Shown here: positions 31,388 to 38,797 of the stretch, in pieces
How the letters are laid out: every line of letters starts with the position of its first letter
How positions within the stretch are numbered: the first letter of the stretch is position 1
From: Planococcus salinus
GTDB lineage: Bacteria > Bacillota > Bacilli > Bacillales_A > Planococcaceae
Assembly (NCBI RefSeq): GCF_003719725.1
Contig: NZ_RIAX01000007.1
Location: 62,001-126,000 of the forward strand
DNA: 64,000 nucleotides
Direction: 5' to 3'
Translations under genes and position numbers: made by a program
The notes under the pieces: generated by a model
What the model was told of the DNA's origin: nothing
Database searches by the model: none
The model's input: the letters and a program-made list of their open reading frames with translations, nothing else

Positions 31388-34009
31388 ATGCGGACGGTAT
31401 TAAAACTGAAATGGCCGATTTTTATCGGTTTACTTATCTTGACGGTCGCCTTGTTCCTGCTGGCGCCAAACTTAACAGAGCAAGCGGAAGAGGCAGGCTC
31501 ATTCCAGCTTTCAGAAGACGCTTCTTCTCAAACGGCGGCGAACATTCTGGCTGATGCAGGCGCAGCAGCCCAGACCATCTCTTTGGTCATCCCGCTGGAA
31601 AACGAATTGGACGAACCAATGCGGGAGACCCTTGAGCAGATGGTTTCTGATATTGAGGCACTCGGTGATCCTGTAACAGAGGTTTTGAATCCAGTAGAAA
31701 ACGAAGAACTGGAAGAGCAATTGATTTCAGAAGACCGTCAAACGGTGTTAATGCCGATTACGGTCGATGGAACTGACGAAGAAACAAACGAAGTCGCAGA
31801 CCAGGTGCGTGAATCCATTGTTCCGGCCGATATGACTGCGTACATCACGGGCGAGGCAATTATTAATAATGATGTCAACGTCAGTGCACAGGAAGGCTTG
31901 AAACGGACTGAAATCATTACCGTCGTCCTGATTTTTGGTTTGTTGCTGGCGGTTTTCCGTTCCATCGTGACACCGTTCATCCCTCTTGCAGCAGTAGGGA
32001 TTTCGTATTTGTTGAGCCAGTCGATCGTGGCTTTTTTCATCGATTGGTTCGGGTTTCCGGTTTCCAATTACACGCAAATCTTTCTCGTCGCGATTTTATT
32101 TGGGATTGGAACAGACTATTGTATTTTGCTGTTGAGCCGTTACAAAGAAGAGTTATCCGCAGGGCATGGTGTGGAAAAGTCCATCATCAATACGTATAAA
32201 ACTGCAGGACGGACGTTGTTCATCAGTGGCTTGGCTGTATTCATTGGATTTTCCGCCATCGGTTTTGCGGACTTCCCGATCTTTAAATCGGCAGTCGCTG
32301 TAGCAGTCGGAATTTTTGTGCTGCTGCTCGTATTGTATACGGTTGTGCCGTTCTTCATGGCGATACTGAAAGAAAAATTGTTTTGGCCATCAAAAAAGAC
32401 AGCTTCTCATAAAGACAGCAATTTGTGGATCTGGATGAGCAAATTATCCATCAACCGTCCGTTGCTGTCGATGCTGGTAGTAGCTATCATCACTGTTCCG
32501 CTGCTGTTTACGTACGATAATTCTTTATCGTTCAACACAGTGGATGAAATCGGTTCTGAATACGAATCGGTCAAAGGGCTTCAAGCCATCGAAGACGGCT
32601 TCGGCCAAGGGGACTCGTTGCCTGTGCAGGTAGTGGTGAAATCCGGCGAGGCATTGACGGGCGAAGAAACGGTTCCTTATTTTGAGTCGATCAGCCGTGA
32701 GCTCGAAAAAATCGAAGGTGTTGATTCGATCCGTTCGATTACACGGCCGACAGGCGACGTTATCGAAGATCTGCACGTTGACACACAACTTGGCCTGCTT
32801 GCAGATGGTGTGACGGAAGCGCGTGATGGGCTCGGGGAAGTCCAAAGTGGGTTAACGGAAATCCAAACGAATCTGCAAGGCATCAGCCAACAGACCGCAG
32901 GAGCGGGCGGGCTTGGGGAAGCAGCTGCTGGACTGGGTCAGTTGAATGAACAGCTGGGAGCAGTTACACAAGGCTTGCAGCAGACCGGAAACATCCAGCA
33001 GACAGCCGGCGCCTTGACTCAGATCAGTGGCGGCTTGACTGAAATTCAGCAAGGACTCCAAGGTGCTGCTGGACAGATGGGCGAACTCAGCGCAGGTCTC
33101 ACGCAATTGTCAGAAGGCATCGGTGCTTCCAACGAAAGCCTGGCAGAAATCGAAGCCGGCCTAACCGAAGCAGCTGATATGATGCGGGAAATGAGCGACA
33201 GTGAAGCCGTTCGCAGCACTGGTTTGTTCATTCCAGAAGGCACCCTGGAAGAGCAGGAGTTTGAACAAGTGCTGGACCGTTATACGTTTGCGGAAGAAAC
33301 CGGCATGATGATGGAAGTTATCCTGGCGGTAGATCCATATTCTCCTGAAGCGATTGAAGTCGTGGAAGAAATCAAAAATACAGTGGAGCGGAGTGTGACA
33401 GCGACGCCGATTGAAGACGCGGAGATTGCCTTCGGGGGCATCGCCAGTGTCAACAGCGACTTGGAGGAAGTATCTTCGAATGACTTCACGAGCACAGTAG
33501 TCATTATGCTGATTAGCCTGTTCGTGGTCCTGGCGTTTTTATTCCGTTCACTGATCATGCCGATCTATATGATCGGTTCGTTGTTGCTGACGTATTACAC
33601 ATCGATTTCCATTGCGGAATTGATTTTTGTCAACGGTCTTGGTTTTGACGGCATCACGTGGGCGGTGCCATTCTTCGGCTTCGTCATGCTCGTTGCGCTC
33701 GGCGTCGATTATTCGATTTTCCTTCTCGACCGTTTCCGTGAAGAATCTTTTAACGGAATCACGGTTCGGGACGCCATGCGCACATCGATGGCGAAAATGG
33801 GGACAGTCATTATCACCGCAGCCATTATCCTGGCGGGGACATTCGGTGCCATGATGCCGTCAGGCGTATTGAGCCTCGTGCAGATTGCCACTATTGTCAT
33901 CACCGGCTTGCTGCTGTACGGCTTGATCGTCCTGCCGCTGCTGATCCCAGCCATTTCGGTATCATTTGACCGTGGTGTCTGGTGGCCATTCGGCAATAAA
34001 AGAAAGTAA
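31388..34009 (+). CDS. MMPL/RND family transporter (YdgH-like)
   Basis: 873 residues in two homologous halves, each with one N-terminal helix, an extracytoplasmic domain and five helices; the GIGTDYCILLLSRYKEEL and GVDYSIFLLDRFREES motifs match the RND/MMPL proton-relay region. The second external domain contains a long Gly/Gln/Leu heptad region (about 475-610) predicted to be coiled-coil, as in YdgH/Pip-like proteins. It is an energy-dependent exporter of lipophilic compounds or lipids. Co-transcribed with the MarR gene. TTCG-loop terminator downstream. Confidence 0.87.
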   Translation: MRTVLKLKWPIFIGLLILTVALFLLAPNLTEQAEEAGSFQLSEDASSQTAANILADAGAAAQTISLVIPLENELDEPMRETLEQMVSDIEALGDPVTEVLNPVENEELEEQLISEDRQTVLMPITVDGTDEETNEVADQVRESIVPADMTAYITGEAIINNDVNVSAQEGLKRTEIITVVLIFGLLLAVFRSIVTPFIPLAAVGISYLLSQSIVAFFIDWFGFPVSNYTQIFLVAILFGIGTDYCILLLSRYKEELSAGHGVEKSIINTYKTAGRTLFISGLAVFIGFSAIGFADFPIFKSAVAVAVGIFVLLLVLYTVVPFFMAILKEKLFWPSKKTASHKDSNLWIWMSKLSINRPLLSMLVVAIITVPLLFTYDNSLSFNTVDEIGSEYESVKGLQAIEDGFGQGDSLPVQVVVKSGEALTGEETVPYFESISRELEKIEGVDSIRSITRPTGDVIEDLHVDTQLGLLADGVTEARDGLGEVQSGLTEIQTNLQGISQQTAGAGGLGEAAAGLGQLNEQLGAVTQGLQQTGNIQQTAGALTQISGGLTEIQQGLQGAAGQMGELSAGLTQLSEGIGASNESLAEIEAGLTEAADMMREMSDSEAVRSTGLFIPEGTLEEQEFEQVLDRYTFAEETGMMMEVILAVDPYSPEAIEVVEEIKNTVERSVTATPIEDAEIAFGGIASVNSDLEEVSSNDFTSTVVIMLISLFVVLAFLFRSLIMPIYMIGSLLLTYYTSISIAELIFVNGLGFDGITWAVPFFGFVMLVALGVDYSIFLLDRFREESFNGITVRDAMRTSMAKMGTVIITAAIILAGTFGAMMPSGVLSLVQIATIVITGLLLYGLIVLPLLIPAISVSFDRGVWWPFGNKRK

Positions 34010-34016
34010 CTAAGAT

Positions 34017-34045
34017 AAAAAAGCTGCGTTCGCGCAGCTTTTTTC
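34017..34045 (+). terminator. terminator with UUCG tetraloop
   Basis: AAAAAAGCTGCG-TTCG-CGCAGCTTTTTT, a perfect 12-bp stem with the stable UUCG loop. Confidence 0.93.
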
Positions 34046-34074
34046 TGTTTATGCGGAATTTCTGCAGCGCATGT

Positions 34075-34080
34075 TATAAT
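34075..34080 (+). promoter_or_regulatory. extended -10 element
   Basis: TGTTATAAT contains an extended -10 (TGn-TATAAT) with no good -35. Transcription from about 34087 would leave only 5 nt before the ATG at 34092, which favours the GTG start at 34119. Confidence 0.5.
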
Positions 34081-34118
34081 GGGGGCAGAATATGATATTA
34101 AGAAACGGGGTAACGCAC

Positions 34119-34571
34119 GTGCTTACATTTGAAGAGAAATTGGAAATTATCGAGTCGTTTCCGGAACTGACACGAAAAGATGTGTCGATGAAACGGGTAA
34201 ACTTCCATTATGAAGAAAGCTTATACGACAAGAAAATTGTAGTCTATCATCTGCATCCGAACGGCAACGGCTTCGTCTATGTCGGAAACTTGCCGCAATA
34301 TGAAGCGGACAACAAAGGCTTTGTCAATATCCGGGAGTTTTCAGCGAAAGAACTTCGCAGCATCATCGCAGATTCGATCGATTATTTATCACTCGAACCG
34401 GAACCGCCATATGACAAAACCTGGACAAACCGCGACAATGAAAAACTGGATCTGGTATACGAAGAGCCATTCTGGAATATTTATACGGGTAAGAATCTTG
34501 AAGAAAGCTTCGGTACGTTCAGCGACGCAGAAGATTATCTGATTGACCAAGGATTCAAAGAGCCAAAATAA
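34119..34571 (+). CDS. conserved-looking hypothetical protein
   Basis: 150 residues from the GTG, soluble and acidic, with a C-terminal part rich in Asp, Glu, Trp and Tyr (DYLSLEPEPPYDKTWTNRDNEKLDLVYEEPFWNIY). I do not recognise the family. Internal segments (HLHPNGNGFVYVGNLPQYEADNKGFVNIREFS) suggest a compact alpha/beta fold. GTG is preferred over ATG 34092 because of the likely transcription start at 34087. Its stop overlaps the ATG of the next GNAT gene (TAATG), so the two are translationally coupled. Confidence 0.65.
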   Translation: MLTFEEKLEIIESFPELTRKDVSMKRVNFHYEESLYDKKIVVYHLHPNGNGFVYVGNLPQYEADNKGFVNIREFSAKELRSIIADSIDYLSLEPEPPYDKTWTNRDNEKLDLVYEEPFWNIYTGKNLEESFGTFSDAEDYLIDQGFKEPK

Positions 34572-35023
34572 TGGAAGTTCGGCTGCTTGAAAAAGGTGAA
34601 GGCTTGCCAATGAAATTATTACTTGAAGCGGATACTTCTGAAAAACTGGTTAATGATTATTGCGGGCGTGGGTCTGTTTACAGAGCAACAATCGATGGAG
34701 AGCTCATCGGTGTCTATGTTTTATTGCCATTGTCTGTCGAAACTGTAGAAATCAAAAATATCGCCGTAGCGGAGAGCGCGAGAGGGCAAGGCTATGGCAA
34801 GAAGTTAATCTTTCATGCTCTGGCAGAAGCGGAACGTTTGGGATTCGGCAAAGTTGAAATCGGCACAGGCAATTCAAGCTTCGGCCAACTGGCGTTGTAC
34901 CAGAAATGCGGCTTCCGGATCGATTCCGTCGACCGGGACTTTTTCACGCGAAACTATCCGGAGCCCATTATGGAAAATGGTATTCCGTGCAAGGACATGA
35001 TCCGGCTGCTTTATACTTTATAA
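34571..35023 (+). CDS. GNAT family N-acetyltransferase
   Basis: 150 residues. Motif A, IAVAESARGQGYGKKLIFHAL (residues about 62-82), is complete; GNSSFGQLALYQKCGFRIDSVDRDFF is motif B. The C-terminal CKDMIRLLYTL end is common in a Bacillota GNAT subgroup. The start overlaps the stop of the preceding unknown gene by one base. Acceptor unknown; an operon link with that gene suggests a shared role. Confidence 0.83.
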   Translation: MEVRLLEKGEGLPMKLLLEADTSEKLVNDYCGRGSVYRATIDGELIGVYVLLPLSVETVEIKNIAVAESARGQGYGKKLIFHALAEAERLGFGKVEIGTGNSSFGQLALYQKCGFRIDSVDRDFFTRNYPEPIMENGIPCKDMIRLLYTL

Positions 35024-35084
35024 ATGGAACTCTTTCTCTTAGGGGGAAGAGTTTTTCTGAGTTATATAGAGGGAAAAGGATAAT

Positions 35085-35168
35085 CGACGATAAAGCAGTA
35101 AAAATCGCCGATAAACTCACAGAAACCGCCGATAAACTCAAAAAAACCGCTGATAAACTGAAAATTCG
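35085..35168. repeat. 21-bp x 4 intergenic tandem repeat
   Basis: Four units starting at 35085, 35106, 35127 and 35148, each exactly 21 bp, with core CGCCGATAAACTCA and an A-rich variable half. A weak fifth partial may follow. Located in the 213-bp gap between the GNAT and VOC-beta-lactamase genes. Confidence 0.85.
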
Positions 35169-35236
35169 ATACGATTCGTGCCAAATTAAGGAAAAATCAT
35201 TGAAATTTCGGTATGCTTAACGTAAGGAGTGATCGC

Positions 35237-36886
35237 ATGTTCAAGAAAGTGACTTTCTATACGAATCAACTGAAAGAAATGAAAGGCTTTTACGAATATC
35301 AATTGGGATTTCGTATCGTAGAAGAAGACGAGACAAGTTTTGTTCTGTCGATTGGTGAGTCGCAATTGGTTTTTCAGGAATCAGACCGAGCTGCTGTGTA
35401 TCATTATGCCTTCAATATTCCAGGCAATCAGTTTACGCTCGCCAAGTCCTGGGCCAGTTCGCGGATCGAATTGAACCGGCAGGAAGGCATGGACGAAATT
35501 TTTTATGCGAACTTTAATGCCGATGCGTTCTATTTCCAGGATCCGGCAGGCAATGTAGTGGAATTCATTGGCCGCCGCAATGTAGACCGGATGGGCAATT
35601 TTACAGTCGATTCGCTTCTGAATATTTCCGAAGTGAGCATCACCACGCCGTTTGTTGAAGAAGTGGGTCGCCAGATTGAGGACATGGAAATTCCGGTCCG
35701 TGGCAACAAGGGAATTGACGCCAAATCATTGAATTTCTTAGGCCAAGGCGATGCTTTTATCATATTAGTTGCTCCGAAACGCACCTGGTATTTCTCGAAA
35801 CAGAAAAGTGAAACACATCCTTTGTCGATTGAATTTACAGATGGACGGCAAATCCATATAACGGAAGAAGGGAAATTAGGAAAAGAACAGGTCGAAACCC
35901 CTATTTCTGATGACATGGAACAATTGGACTTTTCAGGTGTTGCATTGTGGAAAACTGAAGAGCTGTGGTCGGCTGCCAAAGGATTTGCGGACCGGGCCAA
36001 TGAGCGGCCAAACGCCCTCACCACCCGCTTCGGGATTGCTTCCGGCTCAAAGGTTTTCACGGCCGTCACGGTTTGCCAGCTGGTAGAAGAAGGGAAGTTA
36101 TCGCTGGATGATCTGTTGTCTGAACTGCTGCCGGAAACGTTTCCGGCATTTGAAGTCACCATTCACCAATTGTTGACGCATACTTCAGGAATCCCTGACT
36201 ATTTCGATGAAGCAATCATGGATGATTTCGAAGAGTTATGGACGAAGCATCCGATGTACTTGATGCAAAGTGGCACTGATTTTCTGCCGTTATTCCAGCA
36301 TCAGCCAATGAAATTTGCGCCCGGCGAGAAATTCCATTACAATAACGCAGGGTTTATCGCATTGGGATTAGTAGTGGAGAAAATTACTGGACAGGAATTT
36401 GCAGATGCAGTGGAAGAACGGATTTTTAAGCCAGCAGACATGGAACATGCGGGGTATTTCCGTTTGGATCGGTTACCGGCGGAAACAGCTTTTGGCTACA
36501 TCGAAGAAGGAGGCTCCTGGCGCACGAACCAGTATGCCATTCCGATAAAAGGCGGTGCTGATGGCGGTGCTTTTGTTACAGCGAACGATATGACGAAGTT
36601 TTGGGAACGATTGATGGATTATACATTATTGTCGAAAGACATGACACAACAGCTTTTGTCCAGCCATGCTACAACTGAAGAAGGCGCGTACGGGTATGGA
36701 GTGTGGATTGAGTTGGAAGAAGAGATACCTGTTAAATACCATGTCATGGGCTACGACCCGGGAGTGAATTTCCATTCCGGTTATTATCCTTCGGATGGTT
36801 CAACTTTAACGGTACTGTCGAACAACAGTGGCGGTGCTTATGAAGTAGTGGAGTTGATTGAAGGGGCAATGAAAGAAAAGCAATAA
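35237..36886 (+). CDS. VOC (glyoxalase-like) - class C beta-lactamase-type serine hydrolase fusion
   Basis: 549 residues. The N-terminal about 220 residues form two VOC-like modules (KVTFYTNQLKEMKGFYEYQLGFRI, YFQDPAGNVVEFIGRRN; then SEVSITTPFVEEVGRQIEDMEI). The rest is a PF00144-type serine hydrolase with SxxK S269-K272 (ASGSKVF), YxN Y368-N370 and an HSG motif at 513-515. No signal peptide, so unlike most PBPs/beta-lactamases it should be cytosolic. AAGGAG is 7 nt before ATG 35237. The hydrolase's first strand is degenerate (FSGVALWKTEELW). Substrate unknown; esterase or amidase activity with a sensing or isomerase domain is a guess. Confidence 0.85.
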   Translation: MFKKVTFYTNQLKEMKGFYEYQLGFRIVEEDETSFVLSIGESQLVFQESDRAAVYHYAFNIPGNQFTLAKSWASSRIELNRQEGMDEIFYANFNADAFYFQDPAGNVVEFIGRRNVDRMGNFTVDSLLNISEVSITTPFVEEVGRQIEDMEIPVRGNKGIDAKSLNFLGQGDAFIILVAPKRTWYFSKQKSETHPLSIEFTDGRQIHITEEGKLGKEQVETPISDDMEQLDFSGVALWKTEELWSAAKGFADRANERPNALTTRFGIASGSKVFTAVTVCQLVEEGKLSLDDLLSELLPETFPAFEVTIHQLLTHTSGIPDYFDEAIMDDFEELWTKHPMYLMQSGTDFLPLFQHQPMKFAPGEKFHYNNAGFIALGLVVEKITGQEFADAVEERIFKPADMEHAGYFRLDRLPAETAFGYIEEGGSWRTNQYAIPIKGGADGGAFVTANDMTKFWERLMDYTLLSKDMTQQLLSSHATTEEGAYGYGVWIELEEEIPVKYHVMGYDPGVNFHSGYYPSDGSTLTVLSNNSGGAYEVVELIEGAMKEKQ

Positions 36887-36894
36887 GATCTATA

Positions 36895-36955
36895 TAAGTT
36901 GAATTTTGGGTATTACTTCTTCCTATCGATAAGTGGCAATTATCAGTTCAACTTA
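36895..36955. repeat. 9-bp inverted repeat before small ORF
   Basis: TAAGTTGAA (36895-36903) and TTCAACTTA (36947-36955) enclose a 43-nt loop that contains a second small dyad (GATAA/TTATC). It lies just after the VOC-hydrolase stop and before a 35-residue membrane protein. Purpose unclear. Confidence 0.4.
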
Positions 36956-36984
36956 AATAGGTATCTTTTCGAAAGGGTGAGAGT

Positions 36985-37092
36985 GTGGAAGGGAAAAAGC
37001 TGGCTATTGGCATCTTGGTTGGAACTCTTGTCGCAGTCATTTTGATTTTTCTTGTATTCCAAATTTATTACACGCTGAATCCGACACAGTAG
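36985..37092 (+). CDS. 35-residue single-pass membrane protein
   Basis: GTG start with AAAGGGTGAGA upstream. One hydrophobic helix (about residues 6-28, LAIGILVGTLVAVILIFLVF) and a short polar tail ending NPTQ. A terminator follows about 30 nt after the stop, and the composition is strikingly membrane-like for random sequence. Family not recognised. Confidence 0.5.
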   Translation: MEGKKLAIGILVGTLVAVILIFLVFQIYYTLNPTQ

Positions 37093-37123
37093 CTGGAGGA
37101 GTAAAGCTGGATAAATTGAAGAA

Positions 37124-37175
37124 GGACTGTTCCTTTAGCCATAAAGCTGGCTACCAGGAACAGTCCTTTCTTTTA
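37124..37175 (+). terminator. terminator
   Basis: GGACTGTTCCT (37124-37134) and AGGAACAGTCC (37156-37166) pair perfectly, the loop holds AGCC/GGCT, and a T-rich tail follows. Confidence 0.8.
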
Positions 37176-37240
37176 TCTTCTGTTGGGCGGCCGATTTCCA
37201 GCCAGGCTGGCGGCGCTGCGCTGTATCGTTGAAATTCAAT

Positions 37241-37272
37241 AAAAAAATGGATTCTTCCGAAGAAGAATCCAT
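37241..37272 (-). terminator. terminator of cold-shock gene
   Basis: Read on the minus strand, TGGATTCTTC-TTCG-GAAGAATCCA is followed by T7 (stem 37248-37257 with 37262-37271). Confidence 0.88.
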
Positions 37273-37289
37273 AAATAAGTGGTTTTAGA

Positions 37290-37490
37290 TTAGACTTTTT
37301 GTACGTTAGTAGCTTGAAGACCGCGTTGGCCTTGCTCGATATCAAACGTTACTTCTTGACCTTCATCTAAAGATTTGAAGCCTTCGCTTTGGATAGCTGA
37401 GAAGTGTACGAATACGTCGTCTCCGCCTTCGCGCTCGATGAAGCCAAATCCTTTTTCTGAGTTAAACCATTTTACTTTACCTTGTTCCAT
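37290..37490 (-). CDS. cspD: cold-shock protein (CspB/CspD type)
   Basis: 66 residues, the canonical cold-shock domain. RNP1 (KGFGFIE) and RNP2 (VFVHFSAI) nucleic-acid-binding motifs and the [14 protein letters not shown] start are intact. It binds single-stranded RNA and DNA as an RNA chaperone. GAGGAGG lies 8 nt before the ATG. A promoter at 37606-37634 gives a leader of about 110 nt, typical of cold-shock mRNAs, with a GTATGC-TTAC-GCATAC hairpin just before the ribosome site. The exact csp paralogue name is uncertain. Confidence 0.92.
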   Translation of the reverse strand: MEQGKVKWFNSEKGFGFIEREGGDDVFVHFSAIQSEGFKSLDEGQEVTFDIEQGQRGLQATNVQKV

Positions 37491-37634
37491 GTGTGTTTCC
37501 TCCTCGTATGCGTAAGCATACATTGTATTACTATCCTTGCTCAAATCTTGCAGATGAAAATCTGTAACTTTGTAAAAGTCATCCGAACAAAAATAATTCT
37601 TCCTTAGAATAACACGGTTATATGGAGAATGCAA
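37491..37634 (-). promoter_or_regulatory. cold-shock gene promoter and long 5' leader
   Basis: On the minus strand: TTGCAT (37634-37629), 17 nt, TATTCT (37611-37606). The leader of about 110 nt ends with a 6-bp hairpin (GTATGC/GCATAC) immediately upstream of GAGGAGG, a layout suited to temperature-dependent translation. Confidence 0.7.
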
Positions 37635-37639
37635 GCTTA

Positions 37640-37925
37640 AACGAAATATTGTTGCGGCAAATCAATTTCTTTATTTATTATCCTACGTTTCACGGGCAGA
37701 AGCACAGAGGTTTTGCGAAGGTGGTAAAAGTTAAAGGCCGAAGTGCAGCTTATTTTCAGGAGAACGAGAGAAGGTTTCTTTGTGGAGGGAAATTTCAGAA
37801 TTCGCAAGACGGCTCGCTGCGTACATGGTATTCTAAAGCTATAAAAAGAACCCCACAGAAAAGAGGGCTTTTCTCTTTGCTGAGTGGGAAAGAGGGATAA
37901 AATTTACTGATTAGGAGAATGTGCG
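37640..37925. other. intergenic stretch without recognised gene
   Basis: Between the cold-shock promoter and the next plus-strand gene. A 92-codon plus-strand frame covers it but has no ribosome site and a random-like composition. A small AAAGAG/CTCTTT hairpin lies near 37860-37880. TTAGGAG before 37926 belongs to the next gene. Confidence 0.5.
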
Positions 37926-38636
37926 ATGAAGCTCTTGTATGAAGGCACGATCACCAACCAAGCACTTCGGAAGCAACAGCCATTCTATATGAGGCAACTG
38001 ACTATGGACGACTTACCTGTCATCGAGCAGGTGCAGCGGGAAGTCATTGAATCGCTTCCCGAAAAAGCGGCGCTTCAACCATTGTCGACAGAGGAATTTT
38101 TGTTTATTTTGCAGGGGCATGGTCTGCTGATCGGGGCGTTTGTCGATGAGCAGCTGATCGGATTTCGCGCTCTGCTGATTCCCGAAATCGATGAAGAACA
38201 TTTAGGTCTGGATATTGGCTTGTCAGAAAGCGAGTTATCCAAAGTCATTTATCAGGAGATATCAGTCGTGCTCCCTGACTACCGGGGAAACCGCCTGCAG
38301 CAGAAACTTGCTGACGTCATCATGAAAGAAGTGCCGAATCTGACACAGCCCTTTCGTTATGTCTGCTGCACAGTCGCTCCCATGAACATTCCCAGTTTAA
38401 AGGACAAATTTCTGCAGGAAATGCACATCGGGTCACTGACTGAAAAATACGATGGCATGCAACGCTATATTTTCGTGAAAGATTTGGAGCGCCCGAATCA
38501 GCGGTATACGGATTATATTACGGCTGCATTGGATGATATGTATACACAGCAGAAATTACTGGATGAAGGATACGTGGGAATCGGCTTTAAATTAGTGAAA
38601 GGTTTCCACGAAATTCAGTTTGCAAAGCCCGTTTAG
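37926..38636 (+). CDS. GNAT-like acyltransferase
   Basis: 236 residues. The layout is GNAT-like: YMRQLTMDDLPVIEQVQREVIESL at the start, GLLIGAFVDEQLIGFRALLIP as beta-2/3, and SVVLPDYRGNRLQQKLADVIM as a degenerate acetyl-CoA motif A (R-G-N-x-L in place of Q/RxxGxG/A). The C-terminus (about 160-236) is an extra region. It lies 160 bp before a MurE-like ligase in the same direction; an intervening hairpin may reduce read-through. A functional link with that ligase is possible. TTAGGAG precedes the ATG. Confidence 0.68.
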   Translation: MKLLYEGTITNQALRKQQPFYMRQLTMDDLPVIEQVQREVIESLPEKAALQPLSTEEFLFILQGHGLLIGAFVDEQLIGFRALLIPEIDEEHLGLDIGLSESELSKVIYQEISVVLPDYRGNRLQQKLADVIMKEVPNLTQPFRYVCCTVAPMNIPSLKDKFLQEMHIGSLTEKYDGMQRYIFVKDLERPNQRYTDYITAALDDMYTQQKLLDEGYVGIGFKLVKGFHEIQFAKPV

Positions 38637-38654
38637 AAATAGGAACGGGCTTTT
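38624..38654 (+). terminator. probable terminator overlapping the stop codon
   Basis: AAAGCCCGTT (38624-38633) and AACGGGCTTT (38644-38653) form a 10-bp perfect stem; the T-tail is short. Confidence 0.65.
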
Positions 38655-38797
38655 AGACATAGGTTACAGACTTCATAATGGTAAAATAGACTGAAAATTA
38701 AGAAATATATGGTCCCTTTCCTTTTCTTCCTGTTAAAATAGCACTAAGTAATATTTCTTTCTGGAATATTTCAAGCCACGCCATTTTTCGGAGGAGT

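Noticed and set aside
34906-35220. 104-codon frame with ADKL repeats
   Set aside because: Starts inside a GNAT gene, lacks a ribosome site, and its repeats simply reflect the 21-bp DNA array.
37622-37900. 92-codon plus-strand frame starting at ATG over the cold-shock promoter
   Set aside because: No ribosome site, overlaps the cold-shock promoter on the other strand, and composition is random-like.
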